Part shown: positions 32,390 through 41,159 of the stretch, piece by piece | How the letters are laid out: every line of letters starts with the position of its first letter | How positions within the stretch are numbered: the first letter of the stretch is position 1 | Assembly: GCA_035293805.1 (NCBI GenBank) | Contig: DATGMD010000032.1 | Span: 16,120 to 80,119, forward strand | From: JAJPHF01 sp035293805 | GTDB taxonomy: Bacteria > Chloroflexota > UBA6077 > JAJPHF01 | Direction of reading: 5' to 3' | Length of the DNA: 64,000 nucleotides | The notes under the pieces: model-generated | The model's input: the letters and a program-made list of their open reading frames with translations, nothing else | What the model was told of the DNA's origin: nothing | Databases searched by the model: none | Translations under genes and position numbers: made by a program

Positions 32390-33678
32390 GTGCCAGGGAC
32401 GTGCTGGACGCGGGTGGGGAGGGCGTTCAGCTCCTCGGCGCCGTCGGCGGTGACGACCACGCCGCCGCCGAGGTTCACGCGACGCAGGCCGAGGCAGGCG
32501 TTCGGCTCTAACTCGAGGCTCATGCCGGGTCGGAGGACGAGATCGCCGCGGCGAATGCCGGGCGGCGCCTGGCCCTCCAGCGCGCCCTCGCGCGTGCCGG
32601 CGAGCTGCGCGCGGTTGGCGGCGGTGAAGCCGGTCGAGCCGAAGGTGAGCGTGTGCAGGAGCGGCGTCTTCGCCCAGCAGCCCGCAGCGCGGATCGGCTC
32701 CTCCATCGCATGCACCACGTCGGCGAAGGTCGCCCCCGGCCGCACGGCCGCCAGCCCCGCCTCGTAGGCGCGGCGCGCGACCTCGGCGCAGCGCTGGTTC
32801 TCCTCGTCAATCGGGTCGACCGCCACCGACATCTGCACCTGCGCCTCCTGGCCGCCGTAGCAGGTGTGGATCTCGGCTTGCACCAGGTCGCCGGCCTGCA
32901 CGCGGCGCGGCGGCTCGGCGCGCACGATCCACCGCGGCGGCCCCCAGCCGATGTTCGCCGCGCCGGAGTGCAGGCTGAGCATCGGGTAGCGCACGTCGCA
33001 AGCGTGGCGGTAAATCTCGCGCATGATCTCGGCGTAGATCGTCGCCTCGCTCACGCCGGGGCGCGTGACCTCCAGCATCACCTGGCAGGCCCGCTCGCTC
33101 ACGCCCGCCGCGTAGCGCAGCAGCGCCAGCTCCTCGTCGCTCTTGACGAGGATCAGGTCGGTGTAGTCTCGCGTGAAGTCGGCGATGGTCGCGTCGGGCA
33201 GGCTCTCCACGAGGTGCTGGTAGAAGCCGAGCGGCAGCAGGCCCTCCGACTCGCCCGGCGCCGTCGGGCCGAAGCCCACCAGCCCGATGCGGCCCGCCTC
33301 CAGCCCGCGCTCGCGCAGCACCCGCGCCGCCGCGGCGCCGCCGAAGCCCACGCGGTAGTCCGTCACCCACGGGGCAATGCCCCGCTCCTCGCTCACGAAG
33401 GCGCGCGAGATGCGCGGCGTGGCGAAGCTCAGCACGACGGGCTCGCTCTCGCGGGGGAAGACGACGATGCTGTCCAGGAAGTCGTCGATGAGGTAGCTTT
33501 CGAGCCGCTCGCGGCCCTGGAAGCTGCCGACGAGCACCGCGTCCAGCCCGCGCTCGGCCATCAGCGCGCGCATGGCCGCCCAGCGGCGGTCGCGCTCGCG
33601 CAGCGACAGGGTCGGGCCGGGCGCCGGCTCGTCCGGCAGCGGGCGCGGGGCGGTGGGCAGATCGGTGGGTGTGCTCAT
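32386..33678 (-). CDS. M24-fold (Xaa-Pro peptidase/creatinase) protein with degenerate metal site
   Basis: A 430-residue creatinase/prolidase-fold protein: N-terminal creatinase domain (LSLRERDRRWAAMRALMAERGLDAVLVG...) and pita-bread C-terminal domain (about 190-430). In metal-dependent M24 peptidases the ligands are D, D, H, E, E. Here the first region reads GDLVQAEIHTCYGGQEAQVQ (Glu and Gln in place of the two Asp) and the last reads RVNLGGGVVVT (Asn for the final Glu), while LLHTLTFG and LELEP are kept. It is therefore unlikely to be a dinuclear metallopeptidase and may be a metal-free creatinase-like C-N hydrolase. Coupled by ATGA overlaps to the Rieske gene upstream and DUF1697 downstream. 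Confidence 0.85.
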   Translation of the reverse strand: MSTPTDLPTAPRPLPDEPAPGPTLSLRERDRRWAAMRALMAERGLDAVLVGSFQGRERLESYLIDDFLDSIVVFPRESEPVVLSFATPRISRAFVSEERGIAPWVTDYRVGFGGAAAARVLRERGLEAGRIGLVGFGPTAPGESEGLLPLGFYQHLVESLPDATIADFTRDYTDLILVKSDEELALLRYAAGVSERACQVMLEVTRPGVSEATIYAEIMREIYRHACDVRYPMLSLHSGAANIGWGPPRWIVRAEPPRRVQAGDLVQAEIHTCYGGQEAQVQMSVAVDPIDEENQRCAEVARRAYEAGLAAVRPGATFADVVHAMEEPIRAAGCWAKTPLLHTLTFGSTGFTAANRAQLAGTREGALEGQAPPGIRRGDLVLRPGMSLELEPNACLGLRRVNLGGGVVVTADGAEELNALPTRVQHVPGT

Positions 33679-34961
33679 AGCTGCGCTACCTCCACGGCCG
33701 GGCGCACGTCCACGAGCTGGGGCGTGCCGGGCCGCGCCCGCAGGTTCGTGCCCCCCGACTCGACGGCCGTGCGGCCGGGCAGGGTCCAGGCGGTTGGCGC
33801 CAGGCCCGGCGGCCGCGTCCACTGCTTGAGCGGCCGCCCCGCCGCGAGCGCCCGCAGCTCGCGCGCCCAGATCTTTCGCAGGAAGATGACTCCCAGGTCG
33901 CCGCGGCCCAGCCGCTCGGCCGCGCGGTCGGCGATGCGCCCCTGGCCCACCTGCGCGATGTCGTCCTGCACGCGCACGAGGTCCACGCGGCTCAGGTCCA
34001 CGTCGCGCAGCCGCAGTGTGCCTGCCAGGACCTGCTCGCAGACCTCCTGGTGCGCCAGCGCGATGCGCGCCCGCCGCTCCTGGCGCCGCGCGCAGATGCG
34101 CCGCGCCGTCTCGCCCGTGATCGGCAGGCGGTGCAGGCTGAACTGCACGTGCGTCTCGTCGTCGACCGGCACCCACCAGAACAGCGACTCCTGCCAGCCG
34201 ATCTCGGGATCGGTCGGCAGCGCGTTCATGTGGAAGATGTTGGGCATCCCGAACTGGTTGATGCGAATCTCGCCGTTCGCCCGCGTCGCGGTGTAGACGA
34301 CGCCCCAGTCGCCCTCCGCCGCGTGCAGCGTCTCGCCCGACCCGATGCCGGCGAACGAGGCGACGTTGTCGCTGTGAACGAAGCCGACGTGGCTCATGTC
34401 GAGCGAGTTTTCGAGGTTCTGGAAGTAATTGCAGCGCCGCACGTAGGAGTCGATCTCGATCACGCCGTCGAAGTCCTCGAACTCGGGGTAGCGCGGGAAC
34501 GACGGCGCAGCAACGCTTGTAGTATCCCGCGTTGCACCCTCCCCCAGATACGCCCAGATGAGCCCGAGGTACTCGCGCGTCGGGTAGCTCGCGATCCGCA
34601 CCTTGGGCGGGAAGCTCGGGTCCTCGGCCGGCATCTCGACGCACTGGCCCGAGGCGTCGTACTTCCAGCCATGATAGAAGCAGCGGAGGCAGTCGCCCTC
34701 CACCCAGCCAGTGCTCAGCTGCGTCCCCCGGTGCGCGCAGCGCGGTGCCACCACATGGGGCTCCCCGTCCTCGCCGCGGTAGAGCGTGTAGTCCTCGCTC
34801 ATGATGCGGAGCGGCTTCGCGTGGCCGGCGGGCAGGTCGAACGCGTGGTAGACGGGCTGCCAGAAGCGCCGCAGGTAGCGGCCGGCGAGCGTGCCCGGCC
34901 CGGTGTAGGCCAGCTCGTCCAGGTCGGCGGCGGCGCGCGGTCGGACGGTGGTGACGGCCAT
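33675..34961 (-). CDS. Rieske non-heme iron oxygenase, catalytic subunit
   Basis: A 428-residue ring-hydroxylating oxygenase alpha-type protein. The Rieske [2Fe-2S] ligands are in CAHRG (about residue 75) and CLRCFYHGW (about 92-100), the C-x-H...C-x2-H pattern. The mononuclear iron motif NSLDMSHVGFVH (about 187-198) supplies D-x2-H-x4-H. It would hydroxylate or demethylate an aromatic or cyclic substrate with electrons from a reductase not found here. It starts six bases after the stop of a second Rieske gene (34968), so the two are cotranscribed, and its stop overlaps the M24-fold start. Confidence 0.92.
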   Translation of the reverse strand: MAVTTVRPRAAADLDELAYTGPGTLAGRYLRRFWQPVYHAFDLPAGHAKPLRIMSEDYTLYRGEDGEPHVVAPRCAHRGTQLSTGWVEGDCLRCFYHGWKYDASGQCVEMPAEDPSFPPKVRIASYPTREYLGLIWAYLGEGATRDTTSVAAPSFPRYPEFEDFDGVIEIDSYVRRCNYFQNLENSLDMSHVGFVHSDNVASFAGIGSGETLHAAEGDWGVVYTATRANGEIRINQFGMPNIFHMNALPTDPEIGWQESLFWWVPVDDETHVQFSLHRLPITGETARRICARRQERRARIALAHQEVCEQVLAGTLRLRDVDLSRVDLVRVQDDIAQVGQGRIADRAAERLGRGDLGVIFLRKIWARELRALAAGRPLKQWTRPPGLAPTAWTLPGRTAVESGGTNLRARPGTPQLVDVRPAVEVAQL

Positions 34962-34967
34962 AGTGAC

Positions 34968-36122
34968 TCAGCCCTCGCCGTTCGGCGCGGCGCCAGCCGC
35001 CACCGGCGCGGCGGCCGCCGCGCCGGGCTCGTAGCGCTTGCCCTGCCGCTGCAGCAGGAACGCCGCGCGAATCTGCTGGCGCATGCGGTAGATGTCGGCG
35101 TCGGGGCGCAGCAGGTGCTCGTGCGTGCGGGCGTAGGCCAGGCTGCCCTGCGACTCGCACATTACGGCGTCCTGGGCCGACACGCCGAGCGTGCGCGGCT
35201 TGACGACGTCCTCGTAGAGCTGCGCCCAGCGGGCGCGAATCTCGGGCGTGGGCGCGCGCTGGGCGATGAGGCGCGTAGCCTGCGTGTGGTCGGCGTCCAC
35301 GGGGATCAGGTACAGGCGATTGCGGTACGGATCGGCGCCCGGCACGGCCACGAACTCGTTGGTGACCATGCAGGGAAGCTGGAAGTAGGGGATGCCGGTC
35401 TCCTTCACGTGGCCGGTGTGGATCGGGTTGCCGTGAATGTCGATCGAGAAGCCGCGCACGCCCTCCGGCGTGTCGACGAGCTTGATACGGCGGTCCGCCA
35501 GCGGCACCTGCGCGGGCTTGGCCGGCCCGCCCGTCCAGGTCTCGTTGGCGACGGCCTGGATCTCGGCGTGCAGCACGGTCGCATGGTAGCGGTCGGTGCC
35601 GTCGAGCCCGAGCAGCCAGTTGGTGTGCCAGTGCTCGGTCATCGTGTAGCAGACGTACTCGTCGTTGATCGCTTCTTCGGGCACGACCTCGCGCAGCGGC
35701 GGCGGCGGGAAGGCGGCCACGTCGCCGACATACGCCCAGATCAGGCCCGCTAGCTCCTCAGCAGGGTACGCCTGGGCGCAGATGCCGTCGGGCGCGGCGC
35801 TGCCGTCCGGCTCCCACGGCACCAGCACGCACTGGCCCTGGCCGTCGAAGCGCAGGCCGTGGTAGGCGCACTGGAGGTTGTCGCCCATCACGCGGCCGAG
35901 CGACAGCTTCGCCGTGCGGTGGGGGCAGCGATCGACGAGCACGTGCGGCTGGCCGCTCTGGTCGCGCCAGGCCACCAGGTCCTCGCCCAGCCGCCGCACG
36001 CCGAGCGGCCGGCCGCTCGGCAGCTCGCTAGACATGAGTATCGGATACCAGTAGTTGCGCAGGCCCAGCTCCAGGCCCGCGGGCACGCCCGGCGCGACCT
36101 CCGGGATCGTCTCGCTCTGCAT
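34968..36122 (-). CDS. Rieske non-heme iron oxygenase, second catalytic-type subunit
   Basis: A 384-residue Rieske oxygenase. Cluster ligands are in CPHRTAKL (about residue 63) and QCAYHGLRF (about 82); the iron site is LDGTDRYHATVLHAE (about 167-181), D-x3-H-x4-H. The flanking FRNYWYPI-like start (GLRNYWYPILMSSEL) and C-terminal QIRAAFLLQRQGKRY suggest a phthalate/vanillate-type single-component subunit. It is only distantly related to its neighbour at 33675, so two different substrates or steps are likely. ATG 36122 has GGGGAG upstream. First gene of the minus-strand unit that runs to 31841. No ferredoxin or reductase gene is nearby. Confidence 0.9.
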   Translation of the reverse strand: MQSETIPEVAPGVPAGLELGLRNYWYPILMSSELPSGRPLGVRRLGEDLVAWRDQSGQPHVLVDRCPHRTAKLSLGRVMGDNLQCAYHGLRFDGQGQCVLVPWEPDGSAAPDGICAQAYPAEELAGLIWAYVGDVAAFPPPPLREVVPEEAINDEYVCYTMTEHWHTNWLLGLDGTDRYHATVLHAEIQAVANETWTGGPAKPAQVPLADRRIKLVDTPEGVRGFSIDIHGNPIHTGHVKETGIPYFQLPCMVTNEFVAVPGADPYRNRLYLIPVDADHTQATRLIAQRAPTPEIRARWAQLYEDVVKPRTLGVSAQDAVMCESQGSLAYARTHEHLLRPDADIYRMRQQIRAAFLLQRQGKRYEPGAAAAAPVAAGAAPNGEG

Positions 36123-36238
36123 CGTCGTCACTCCCCTGCCGTGGCACCGCTCACCGGCCACTATGATAGCGGGGCCTGCCTCGCCCCTGCATGGGGCTGC
36201 AACGCGCTAGAGGTCGCGCGGCGTGAGGGCAACCATCC

Positions 36239-37363
36239 TTAGCTCGTCCGGCAGCCCCGCGGCAACCCGCTGGCCGTCGCGGCGCAGGTGTTGCGGAAGG
36301 CGGGCTCCTGGAGCACCGCTTGCAGGATGCTGTAGTCCACGACCTGCGCGCCGGTCGCGTCCACGCCGGCAAGCTGCAGCTCTCCCTCGATCACGTCGAG
36401 CGCCGTCTGGCCGTCGCGCACGATGCCCTCGCTCAGCTCGCGGTAGGTCAGGCGCGCGTCCGCCGGGTCCATCTCCCACTTGTTCGCCATGAAGGCGACC
36501 GTCTCGTCCTCGTGGTCGAGCGTGTAGGCGATGCTGCGCAGGCTGCCGCGGATCGTGCGCGCGACCTTCTCGCGCTCGCCGGCGATCCGGTCGTCGGTGG
36601 TGGCCAGCCCGCCCTGCGTCGAGCGGACGAAGTCGCGACCCCGCGCGATCACGCGGAAGCCCGCGCGCTCGGCCATGCCGACGAACGGCGGGCTGAGCAC
36701 GGCCGCCAGCACGCCGCCCGCCGTCAGCGCGGCAAACGTCTGGGGCGGCGTCTGGGTCTGCACGAACGCCACGTCGGCATCGGGGTTCAGGCCCGCGGCC
36801 TGGACGACGCGCCGCCCGATCTGGATGGGCGTGCCCGCCACCGACGTGATGGCGATGGTCTTGTCGCGCAGGTCCGGCACCGAGCCGATCTCTGGCGCCA
36901 CGAGCAGGCTGAGGTCGGACTGGTCGATGAGCCCCATGACCACGTGCAGCGGGCTGCCGGTCGCCGTCGCCCGCGCCGCCGAGCCGGCCGCGGCGGTGAA
37001 GTCGAGCTGCCCCGCCAGCAGCGCGGCGATACCGGTGTTGGCCGGCAGCACTTGCAGGTCGAGGTCCACGCCCTCCGCCGCGTATAGCCCTTGCGCCTGG
37101 CCGAGATAGTAGACCAGGAAGTTCAGCCCCGGCGACGGCAGCGCCAGCGACACCGCCATCGGGGCGGGCACGGCTGACGGCGCGACGCTGGCGCTCGGCG
37201 CCCCGCCCGCCGGAGCTGCGGCGGCCGGCGGGGCTGGCGGCGGAGCGGCCGGGGGCGGCGCCGCGCAGGCGGCGGCGAGCGCGGCAAGACACATCAACCC
37301 GACGAGCCGGCTGCGCCAGCCCGCTCCGCGCCGAGTAGTGCGCGGCGTGCTCCCCACGACCAC
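36239..37363 (-). CDS. NMT1-like substrate-binding lipoprotein (sister copy 1)
   Basis: A 374-residue exported binding protein. The signal peptide after RSRLVGLM ends in LAAAC (about residue 33), followed by a long Pro/Ala linker. The mature fold has LPSPGLNFLVYYLGQAQGLYAAEGVDLDLQVLPANTGIAALLAG, DLRDKTIAITSVAGTP and FVRSTQGGLATTDDRI. It is a clear tandem paralogue of the protein at 37452, with aligned motifs throughout. It lies upstream of the Rieske genes on the same strand and may supply their substrate. No permease is adjacent. Confidence 0.87.
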   Translation of the reverse strand: MVVGSTPRTTRRGAGWRSRLVGLMCLAALAAACAAPPPAAPPPAPPAAAAPAGGAPSASVAPSAVPAPMAVSLALPSPGLNFLVYYLGQAQGLYAAEGVDLDLQVLPANTGIAALLAGQLDFTAAAGSAARATATGSPLHVVMGLIDQSDLSLLVAPEIGSVPDLRDKTIAITSVAGTPIQIGRRVVQAAGLNPDADVAFVQTQTPPQTFAALTAGGVLAAVLSPPFVGMAERAGFRVIARGRDFVRSTQGGLATTDDRIAGEREKVARTIRGSLRSIAYTLDHEDETVAFMANKWEMDPADARLTYRELSEGIVRDGQTALDVIEGELQLAGVDATGAQVVDYSILQAVLQEPAFRNTCAATASGLPRGCRTS

Positions 37364-37411
37364 TCCAATCCCCTCTCCTGCCTCTCGCTCCCACGTGCCA
37401 GCCGACCATCT

Positions 37412-37436
37412 CCCCCTTCCTTCGTGGGGAAGGGGG
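37412..37436. repeat. GC-rich hairpin between sister binding-protein genes
   Basis: CCCCCTTCC (37412-37420) pairs with GGAAGGGGG (37428-37436) around a seven-base loop. It resembles the C-run/G-run hairpins at 41640-41700 and 60390-60530. It may act as a terminator, but no U-tract follows on either strand. Confidence 0.45.
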
Positions 37437-37451
37437 CGGGGGTTAGGGCCC

Positions 37452-38582
37452 CTACCGGCACCCCTGCGGCGGCTGGCCGTTGCGCGGCGCGCAGATGTCG
37501 CGCCAGGCAGGCTCGGCGAGCACCTGGCGCAGGGCGCTGTAGTCGACCACGTCCTCGCCGGTGGCCGTCTCGCCCGCGAGCCTCAGCTCGCCCTCGATGA
37601 TATCGAGCGCCGTCAGGCCGTTGCGCACGATGCCGTCGGCGAGCGCGCGGTAGGTGCGGCGAGCGGTGTCCGGGTCGAGATCGTAGTTCTGCACGATGTA
37701 GTCGACGGCGTCCTGCTCCTGGTCGAGCGTGTAGGCGATGCTCCGCAGCGTGCCGCGCAGCGTGCGCGCCAGCTTGTCGGGCTGCTCCTGGATGCGCTGC
37801 TGCGACGTGGCGAGGCCGCCCTGCGTCGAGCGGATGTAGTCGCGGCCGCGGGCGATGGCGCGGAACCCCTGGCTCTCGGCCATCGCCGTGAGGGGCGGGT
37901 CGATCAGCGCCGCCGGCACGCCGCCGGCCGTGAGCGCCGTGTAGGCGTTCGGCGTCGTCTGCGTCTGCAGCCAGTCCACGTCGCCATCCGGGTTCAGGCC
38001 CGCGGCCTGCACCATGCGCCGCCCGATCTGGGCAGGGGTGCCGATGATCGACGTGATGGCAATCGTCTTGCCCTTCAGGTCCGGCACCGAGCCGACGTCC
38101 GGGGCGACGTGCAGGTCGATCATCGACTGGTCGATGAGCCCCATCACGATGCGTATCGGCGCGCCAGCGGCGGCCGCCCGGGCGCCCGAGCCGGCCGCGG
38201 TCGTGAAGTCCAGCTCGCCGGCCAGGATGGCGGCGATCGCCGTGTTGGCGGTGAGCACGCTCAAGTCGGCGTCCACGCCCTCGGCGGCGTACAGTCCCTT
38301 CGCCTGGCCGAGATAGTAGGGCAGGAAGATCACGCCGGGCGACGGCGAGGCCATCGTCACCCGCATGGGCGCGGGCGGCGCCGTAGGCGCGGCCGGGCTG
38401 GTCGGCGCGGCGCTCGGCGGGCCCGGCGCGCTCGCGGCCGGCGCGGCGGGAGGAGCCGCCGCTGGGGTGGCCGCCGGGGGCGGCGCGGGCGCGGCGGGAC
38501 TGGCGCAGGCGGCGAGCGCTGCGGCCAGGAGCAGCCCGCCTGCTGCCGCGAGGGCGCGGGGGCGCGTGGAGCGCCGGAACAT
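37452..38582 (-). CDS. NMT1-like substrate-binding lipoprotein (sister copy 2)
   Basis: A 376-residue paralogue of the protein at 36239. Signal peptide GLLLAAALAAC, a Pro/Ala linker, then PSPGVIFLPYYLGQAKGLYAAEGVDADLSVLTANTAIAAILAG, DLKGKTIAITSIIGTP, YIRSTQGGLATSQQRI and EGELRLAGETATGEDVVDYSAL. More than half of the mature residues match copy 1 by eye. The start is ATG 38582 (AAGGGAAG upstream) rather than the in-frame ATG at 38609. Together the two look like a recent duplication with ligand divergence. Confidence 0.87.
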   Translation of the reverse strand: MFRRSTRPRALAAAGGLLLAAALAACASPAAPAPPPAATPAAAPPAAPAASAPGPPSAAPTSPAAPTAPPAPMRVTMASPSPGVIFLPYYLGQAKGLYAAEGVDADLSVLTANTAIAAILAGELDFTTAAGSGARAAAAGAPIRIVMGLIDQSMIDLHVAPDVGSVPDLKGKTIAITSIIGTPAQIGRRMVQAAGLNPDGDVDWLQTQTTPNAYTALTAGGVPAALIDPPLTAMAESQGFRAIARGRDYIRSTQGGLATSQQRIQEQPDKLARTLRGTLRSIAYTLDQEQDAVDYIVQNYDLDPDTARRTYRALADGIVRNGLTALDIIEGELRLAGETATGEDVVDYSALRQVLAEPAWRDICAPRNGQPPQGCR

Positions 38583-38626
38583 AGGCTTCCCTTCAACGAC
38601 GTTGAGCATTATTCACGTTGGTAGCG

Positions 38627-38721
38627 GCGCCGGGGCTGCGGCCTCGACGGCCGCGGGCGGCCACGAGTGCCGCCCCTACGAGAGGACCGCAGCCGCGGGC
38701 GGGCGTGAAACCCACCCCTAC
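38627..38721 (+). repeat. Intergenic repeat family B, one full and one partial copy
   Basis: Full copy 38627-38679 starts GCGCCGGGGCTGCGGCCTCG and ends GCCGCCCCTAC; the partial copy 38689-38721 repeats the GCCGCGGGCGGGC...CCCTAC part. Other copies lie at 44449 and 50082. The inner GGGCGGC/GCCGCCC forms a hairpin. Confidence 0.65.
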
Positions 38722-38762
38722 CAGACGACCCCAGCGCTGGGCCACGCGCCTGCCGCACCGCC

Positions 38763-40217
38763 TCACCGCGCGACGCGGACCGGGGAGCGGGCGGCGAGGA
38801 CGTCGGCGAACTTCTCGCGGACGGCCTGGTAGATCTCGGGGCTCGACTCGGCCACGGGCGGGAAGCGGTCCTTCCAGGTGTACGGCCGGCAGGCGTTGAT
38901 CAGCGCCTTCGAGTTGCTGTTGCTGCCCCTCCGGTCGGGCGGGATGATCGGGTCGAGCGGCCCGCTCCAGCAGTCGCGCAGCACGTCGATGTCGCGCTCG
39001 GGATCGCAGCGCGTCGCCATCGCCCACAGCACGTCGTCGGTGTTCGACGGATCGATATCGTCGTCCACGACGATGACGAAGCGGCCCATGTACGCCGTGT
39101 TGGCGCACTGCGCGGCGATGCCCAGCGCCTGCTTGGCGTGGCCGTTGTAGCGCTGCTGGATCGACACGACGAGCCAGAAGCGCTGGGCCGTGCGATGGTA
39201 CCAGACGCCCTGCACGTTGGAGACGCCCGCGCGCTCCAGCTCGTTCCAGATCTGCGCCGACTTGATGAGCGAGTACATCAGGCAGTTGTCGTGCGGCGGG
39301 CGGCCCACCAGCATGCCGGTGATGATGGGGTCGTCGCGGTAAAGCAGCCGCTCGACCTTCATCGTGTACTCGTCGCGCGAGCCGCTGGCGTAGTAGCCGG
39401 TGAACTCGCCGAAGGGCCCCTCGGGGCGGCGGTCGTTCGGCGTGAGCAAGCCCTCGACGACGATCTCGGCGTGGGCGGGGAACGGCAGGCCCGTCACGCT
39501 GCCCTCGATCACGTCGATCGGTGCGCCGCGCAGGCCGCCGGCGTAGTCGTACTCCGACACGCCGCGCGGCACCTCCGTGCCGGCGGGGATCAGCAGCAGC
39601 GGGTCGCAGCCGAAGCTCATGGCGACCGGGCAGGGCTGCCCGAGGGCGAAGTAGCGCTCGCGGTGCAGGTAACCCTGGTGGCCGGGCGAGATGTACAGCG
39701 AGAGGTGCTGGGCGTCCTGCACCATCACGCGGTAGGTCGCGGCGTTCACCCAGCCGCTGTCGGGGTCGCGCGTCATGATGAGGTCGCCGGTGCCGATGTA
39801 GCGGCCGCCATCGAACTGGTGCCAGCGGGGCACGGGGAACTGGGACAGGTCCACGGCGTCGCCCACCTGCTCGTTTTCGAGGATGGGGCCGCTGGTGACG
39901 ACGCGCGGCGGCGTTAGCGCGAGCTGGGCCACGCGCGGGCGCAGCGCCTGCACGAACGCCATGTCCGACGGCCACTCGGTCGGCATGCCGAGCGTGAGGG
40001 CGAGGCGCTCGCGCGAGTTGAGCAGGCCGCTCGCCACGCGGTAGCCGGCCGGGTAGCCCTTGATCTCGTCGAACAGCAGGGCCGCGGCGTGCGCCGGCTT
40101 GCGCGCCATCAGGTCGGTGAGCGCGCCCAATTCCAGGTCCCAGTCGACGCCCTTGACGCGCTGCAGCTGGCCCAGGTCGTCCACCTGGTCCAGCCATTCC
40201 CGCAGGTCTTGATACAT
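38763..40217 (-). CDS. UbiD family decarboxylase
   Basis: A 484-residue UbiD-type prenyl-FMN decarboxylase. The catalytic segment RRPEGPFGEFTGYYASGSRDEY (about residues 268-289) carries the two glutamates; other landmarks are PVPRWHQFDGGRYIGTGDLIMTRDPDSGWVNAATYRV (substrate and metal region) and DDDIDPSNTDDVLWAMATR near the C-terminus. It is a different subfamily from the UbiD at 2950. Its ATG directly abuts the TAG of the asparaginase-like gene, so the two are coupled. Likely role: decarboxylation of an aromatic or heterocyclic acid. Confidence 0.9.
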   Translation of the reverse strand: MYQDLREWLDQVDDLGQLQRVKGVDWDLELGALTDLMARKPAHAAALLFDEIKGYPAGYRVASGLLNSRERLALTLGMPTEWPSDMAFVQALRPRVAQLALTPPRVVTSGPILENEQVGDAVDLSQFPVPRWHQFDGGRYIGTGDLIMTRDPDSGWVNAATYRVMVQDAQHLSLYISPGHQGYLHRERYFALGQPCPVAMSFGCDPLLLIPAGTEVPRGVSEYDYAGGLRGAPIDVIEGSVTGLPFPAHAEIVVEGLLTPNDRRPEGPFGEFTGYYASGSRDEYTMKVERLLYRDDPIITGMLVGRPPHDNCLMYSLIKSAQIWNELERAGVSNVQGVWYHRTAQRFWLVVSIQQRYNGHAKQALGIAAQCANTAYMGRFVIVVDDDIDPSNTDDVLWAMATRCDPERDIDVLRDCWSGPLDPIIPPDRRGSNSNSKALINACRPYTWKDRFPPVAESSPEIYQAVREKFADVLAARSPVRVAR

Positions 40218-41159
40218 CTAATACTCCGAGAACATGCGCTGTAGCTCGCCGCGGTCGGCGGTGCGGGTGAGGCCAAGCATCAGGAGGATGCGGGCCTTGT
40301 GCGACACCAGGCTGTCGGCGCGCACGTAAGGGCTCTCCTCGTCGAGGGGGATGCGCCCGCCCCCGCCGCGGCTGGCCAGCACGACGGGGATGGACGCCGC
40401 GATCGCGGCGATGCCCGCCTCCTGGTCGGCCGACGGCCGGCCGTTGTACGTGTAGCCGTGGACCACCAGGCCCCGCGCCCCCGCCGCCACGCAGGCGCGG
40501 GCGGCCGCGTCGTCGGCGCCCACGTAGGCCGCCACCACGTCCACGCGCGGGAGCGTGTCGATGTCCCGCACGTCGAACTCTGAGCGGTGGGTGTGCCGGC
40601 GCAGCGGCGCGTGGTAGAAGCTCACCTGGTCCGTCTCGACGTGGCCCAGGATCCCGTGGCCGAGCGAGACGAAGCCGCCGGGCCGCTGGTTGGTCTTCAC
40701 CACGTCGCGCGCCGAGTGGATCTCCTCGTGCAGCACGACCAGACAGCCTTGCCCGGCGGCCTCGGGCGTGAGGGCCACGCGGATGGCGTCGAGCAGGTTG
40801 CGGTCGCCGTCGTTGCCCACCTCGTCGTGCTTGCGCTGCGACGCGACGCACACGAGCGGCTTCCGCGTGCGCACTGTCAGGTGCAGGAAGAAGGCGGTCT
40901 CCTCGACGGTGAAGGTGCCGTGCGTGACGACGATGGCGTCGATGCGCGGATCGTCGGCGGCCTGGACGGCGGCGCGCGCCACGTCGAGCCAGTGCTGCAA
41001 GCGGATCGAGCCGCTGCGCACACGCGTCGCCTCGACCACCTCGAAGTCGGCCAGCTCGCGCGCTTGCGGCACGTCGCGCAGCACGTCGTCGATGCCGATG
41101 AGCCCGTGGCCCGTGTTGGCGATGGTCCCGCCCGTGGCGATCAGCTTGATCAGTGGCAC
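40218..41159 (-). CDS. Asparaginase-like amidohydrolase with altered active site
   Basis: A 313-residue member of the bacterial asparaginase family. The first nucleophile motif LIATGGTIANT (residues about 4-14) and the lysine in ARDVVKTNQ are kept. The second motif reads THGTFTVEETAFFLHLTV where true asparaginases have THGTDT: the catalytic Asp (D90 in E. coli AnsB) is Phe. This makes ordinary asparagine hydrolysis unlikely and suggests another amide or a structural role. GTG 41159 was chosen because AAGGAGG lies six bases upstream. It is coupled to UbiD, so it could release an acid that UbiD decarboxylates. Confidence 0.83.
   Translation of the reverse strand: MPLIKLIATGGTIANTGHGLIGIDDVLRDVPQARELADFEVVEATRVRSGSIRLQHWLDVARAAVQAADDPRIDAIVVTHGTFTVEETAFFLHLTVRTRKPLVCVASQRKHDEVGNDGDRNLLDAIRVALTPEAAGQGCLVVLHEEIHSARDVVKTNQRPGGFVSLGHGILGHVETDQVSFYHAPLRRHTHRSEFDVRDIDTLPRVDVVAAYVGADDAAARACVAAGARGLVVHGYTYNGRPSADQEAGIAAIAASIPVVLASRGGGGRIPLDEESPYVRADSLVSHKARILLMLGLTRTADRGELQRMFSEY

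Noticed and set aside
32386..35160. A 924-codon minus-strand reading frame
   Set aside because: Only its last 430 codons are a gene (the M24-fold protein). The upstream part is a shadow frame of two Rieske genes whose motifs are intact in another frame.
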